Assembly (NCBI GenBank): GCA_963920705.1
Contig: CAWUCO010000183.1
Span: 369,507-433,506 of the forward strand
Length of the DNA stretch: 64,000 bases
Origin: Odiellus spinosus
Taxonomy: Eukaryota; Arthropoda; Arachnida; Opiliones; Phalangiidae
Direction of reading: 5' to 3'
A program made the translations under genes and the position numbers. Positions 61,750 through 64,000 of this stretch are shown here, piece after piece (position 1 is the stretch's first letter; each line of letters opens with the position of its first letter). A model generated the notes under the pieces. That model had not been told where the DNA came from, did no database searches, and was given only the letters and a program-made list of their open reading frames with translations.

Positions 61750-62698
61750 TCAATCAAGTGTTGGTGGCTCAGTGGCGTACACAAGGCTTTGTACATACCC
61801 CCAAAAGAAAAAATCCACCGGCGTTAAATCTGGCGAACGATGTGGCCAAGCGACTGGACCACCACGACCTATCCATTGGGGACCGAATTCCGCGTCTAGC
61901 CAATCCCGAGAAACACGTGCAAAATGCGGTGGTTCACCATCGTGCTGGTACCAGACTCGTCTTCGATCTGCTAAGGGAAGATCGTCTAGGGCATCGGACA
62001 CTACGGTGTTTAAGAGATCAACGTAACGATCTCCGTTTAGATGTACTTCGAGAAAAACAGGTCCAATTACCCGATCACCTAACAATCCACACCAAACGTT
62101 TATCCTCCAGTTTTCTTGGTGATGATTCGCCCTTAGCCAATGGGGATTTTCCCTCGACCAGTAGTGCATGTTGTGGCGGTTAACCGTACCGTCCCGGTAA
62201 AACGTACACTCATCACTCGTAAGTACATGGTTTAGGAAATTTCCATCAACTTCAATTTGGTCCAATACCCATCGGCAAAACTCTACGCGTGGTCCAAAGT
62301 CTTGTGGTTTAAGATGTTGGTGAAGATGAATTTTGTAGGGGTGAAATCCATCACCACGAAGAATTTTTAAGACCGTTGTATGAGAACAATTTAATTCCGC
62401 TCCGATTGCCCGTGAACTGGTGTGGGGGTTTTCTACGATACGCCTTACTACTTCGTTTCGTCTGCCCGCCCCGTGTCCACCTCCTTGTACAACTGGCGGA
62501 TGATGTTAATGTCGCACTGGTGCCTCTTTCAAGAAATCGGGTTATTGCGTTTAAAATTACTTGATGCCCCGGATGTGGCCGGTTCGGAAACCTTTCTGCA
62601 AACGTCCTATCAGCTAACCTTGCGTTTCTCTGACACTCTCCGTAAATGAAAAACATTTCAAGGTAATCCTCAAAACTGTACATATCAATTTCAGCCAT
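61750..62698 (-). pseudogene. Mariner-like transposase, frameshifted
   Basis: ATG at 62698 (MAEIDMYSFEDY) with helix-turn-helix-type text (RTFAERFPNRPHPGHQVI), a frameshift near 62350-62550, then an intact catalytic part: TSDECTFYRDG (Asp 1), WYQHDGEPPHF (Asp 2), RWIG-like QWIGRGGPVAWPHRSPDLTP and VDFFFWGYVQ (Asp 3). It ends PPTLD near 61750. Related to, but distinct from, the 9.2-11.6 kb copies. Confidence 0.85.
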
Positions 62699-62811
62699 GT
62701 TTTACCAGACGTAAGCTAGAAAACGGACTGCTTTCTTCAATTAGAAACAAGTAGCCTTTGTTTCGCATTTACTGTCTTGGTTTTTTATTGTTTCAAAAAA
62801 TAAGAATTTTG

Positions 62812-63041
62812 TTGTGCATGACGTAGACTTCGAAACAAAGGTTAAATGTTTCTCATTGAAGAAAGCATTCCGTTTTTTGTTGTTTCATAATGACCTAGAT
62901 TGTTTTGTAAAAACCCGACTTCTTGAAAGAGGCACGGTGATTCGACAAAACAGTCTAGGTCATTCAAACAACAAAAAACGGACTGCTTTCTTCAATGAGA
63001 AACATTTAACCTTTGTTTCGCAGTCTACGTCATGCACAATA
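62812..63041. repeat. Fold-back repeat, arms about 97 bp
   Basis: GTGCATGACGTAGACT...GACCTAGATTGTTTTGT (62813-62908) is inverted at 62945-63040 with about 36 bases between. A third, direct-oriented partial copy (ACGGACTGCTTTCTTCAATTAG) lies at 62719 just upstream of the mariner ATG, so the fold-back derives from mariner 5' DNA. Confidence 0.75.
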
Positions 63042-63059
63042 GAGATATTGATTTAAATC

Positions 63060-64000
63060 TACGATTTGATTTAGAACTTGTTCTAAATTTAAATATCGTA
63101 AAATAACGGTTTAATTATTTGACTCTTAAAATAAACACCAATTAATTTATTCTAGATTATTTATTAATCTAACATTCGTATCTATTTTTGAATTTTTCCA
63201 CCTTCATTTGAATCTTCCCCTTTTTTTATCCTCAACGATATTTTTGAAATTGGTACCGTCACCCCTTTTTTCCTACGGAGAGTCATAGTATTAAAGAAGG
63301 CAGTGGCATAAGTGTCTCGAATCAGAATCTATCGGTACAATTACCCGAAACTTTGCTTATAGTATTAAGCCACGGGGCGTTGATTACTTACTATGGAATA
63401 AAGTGATAGACTTTTAATCATAATAAAAGCTTTGAAAACATAGATATTTCGATAAAAATATTTAAATACTCCTGTCCATTTATGGGTTTCACCCGAACAA
63501 AATTAAGTTCACCTTTACGGCATTTTACACTTTATGTTATATTATTCATGACCCGAAACCCCCACTTTTCTCATCTTTTTTCAATTTTTAATCATAATTG
63601 TAAAGAAAATGAATATGAAAAAAGTGATTAGATTACGTCGTCTGCTCGAAATAAGAGTTCAATAATCAGTGCAGACCGCCATTACGATAAAAAGTAAATC
63701 AGGTATTTCTCCTAAGTTGAGGCTACTCTGTACTCAAAGACGTATCATTTCAAGCCGAACGTTAATCTTTATACTTTATCATTTATAGTGAAATGTTACT
63801 ATTCAAATTATTTTGTATTCATGAAATTTATTTTTGGGGTTATCCTACCCATGAATAAAGTTTAAGAACTGAATACCATAAAATGTTCCCCGCTTTGACC
63901 TAATTAATTTTTTGTCAGCTCGGACAAACCATATAATAGCTAGAATCCATAATTAAACTGTGAATTTTTCCTTTTATATCCAGTGCACCCTTGCCACTAT
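63060..64000. other. Terminal AT-rich stretch without genes
   Basis: Apart from the right inverted repeat near 63350-63415, I see no ORF, RNA gene or repeat worth naming. Confidence 0.5.

Larger units (their letters stand above)
60705..63430. mobile_element. Inverted-repeat-bounded composite region
   Basis: AAGTCTTTCACTTTATTCC...CAACGCCCCGTAGCTTAATACTAT (about 60710-60775) recurs inverted at about 63350-63415 with few differences, enclosing the mariner transposase and a fold-back. This may be one larger transposon with about 70-base ends into which mariner DNA was inserted, or two inverted solo elements. Confidence 0.5.

Noticed and set aside
61758-62183. 141-codon plus-strand ORF
   Set aside because: Antisense to the mariner transposase, whose catalytic motifs are unambiguous on the minus strand.

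Overview
The window looks like a stretch of arthropod, most probably insect, nuclear DNA that has accumulated foreign and mobile sequence. The best taxonomic clue is a large nuclear copy of mitochondrial DNA that keeps the ancestral insect gene order (cox3-G-nad3-A-R-N-S-E-F-nad5-H-nad4-nad4L-T-P-nad6-cytb ... rrnL-V-rrnS) and reads only with the invertebrate mitochondrial code. A BEL/Pao retrotransposon, mariner-like transposons, fold-back MITEs and a jockey/CR1-type LINE fragment fit this. The species cannot be named from the sequence.

Three different Polinton/Maverick-like (adintovirus-like) endogenous viral elements make up most of the first 45 kb. Element 1 (1 to about 9.1 kb) has an intact penton-like capsid gene, a decayed protein-primed DNA polymerase B, a family of paralogous accessory genes, a duplicated promoter/hairpin block and a conserved Cys/His protein. 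Element 3 (about 14.1-22.9 kb, all minus strand) has a decayed major capsid gene, pVI/pX-like minor capsid gene, decayed penton-like gene, decayed integrase with chromodomain-like tail, small membrane protein, two conserved structural-type genes, the Cys/His protein, an intact packaging ATPase and a small PPP1R15-like ORF. Element 2 (about 33.6-44.9 kb) has two converging blocks. The plus-strand block holds a broken polymerase, a BIR/IAP protein, a PPP1R15-like ORF, the packaging ATPase, a pX-like gene, further conserved or unknown ORFs and a membrane protein. The minus-strand block holds an adenain-like protease, truncated integrase, intact major capsid, minor capsid and penton-like genes, and a small membrane protein. 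It ends in an upstream region dense in CRE, octamer and GC-box motifs.

Between and after the elements: a mariner-type transposon in near-palindromic form (9.2-11.6 kb); a simple-sequence satellite; a small acidic secreted-peptide ORF (12.2-12.5 kb); an unrecognised ORF with a tandem duplication (12.9-14.0 kb); a second palindromic transposase region inside element 3 (15.3-17.9 kb); a tandem tRNA-Val-like array (23.3-23.9 kb); the mitochondrial insertion with its own head-to-head inverted duplication (23.9-33.6 kb, resuming 46.2-47.2 kb); a truncated BEL/Pao element (48.1-50.9 kb); and about 13 kb of sparsely coding DNA with MITEs, short exon-like ORFs and a decayed mariner transposase (52-64 kb).

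The most interesting candidate system is the pairing, in element 2, of a BIR (anti-apoptotic) gene with a tiny ORF carrying an RVxF protein-phosphatase-1 docking motif and a PPP1R15-like downstream region. A diverged version of the tiny ORF occupies the same place, just upstream of the packaging ATPase, in element 3. This suggests a conserved viral counter-defence module against apoptosis and translational shut-off. Other notable points are intact capsid genes beside broken replication genes, and three large asymmetric palindromes, which are either a local mutational habit or an assembly artefact.
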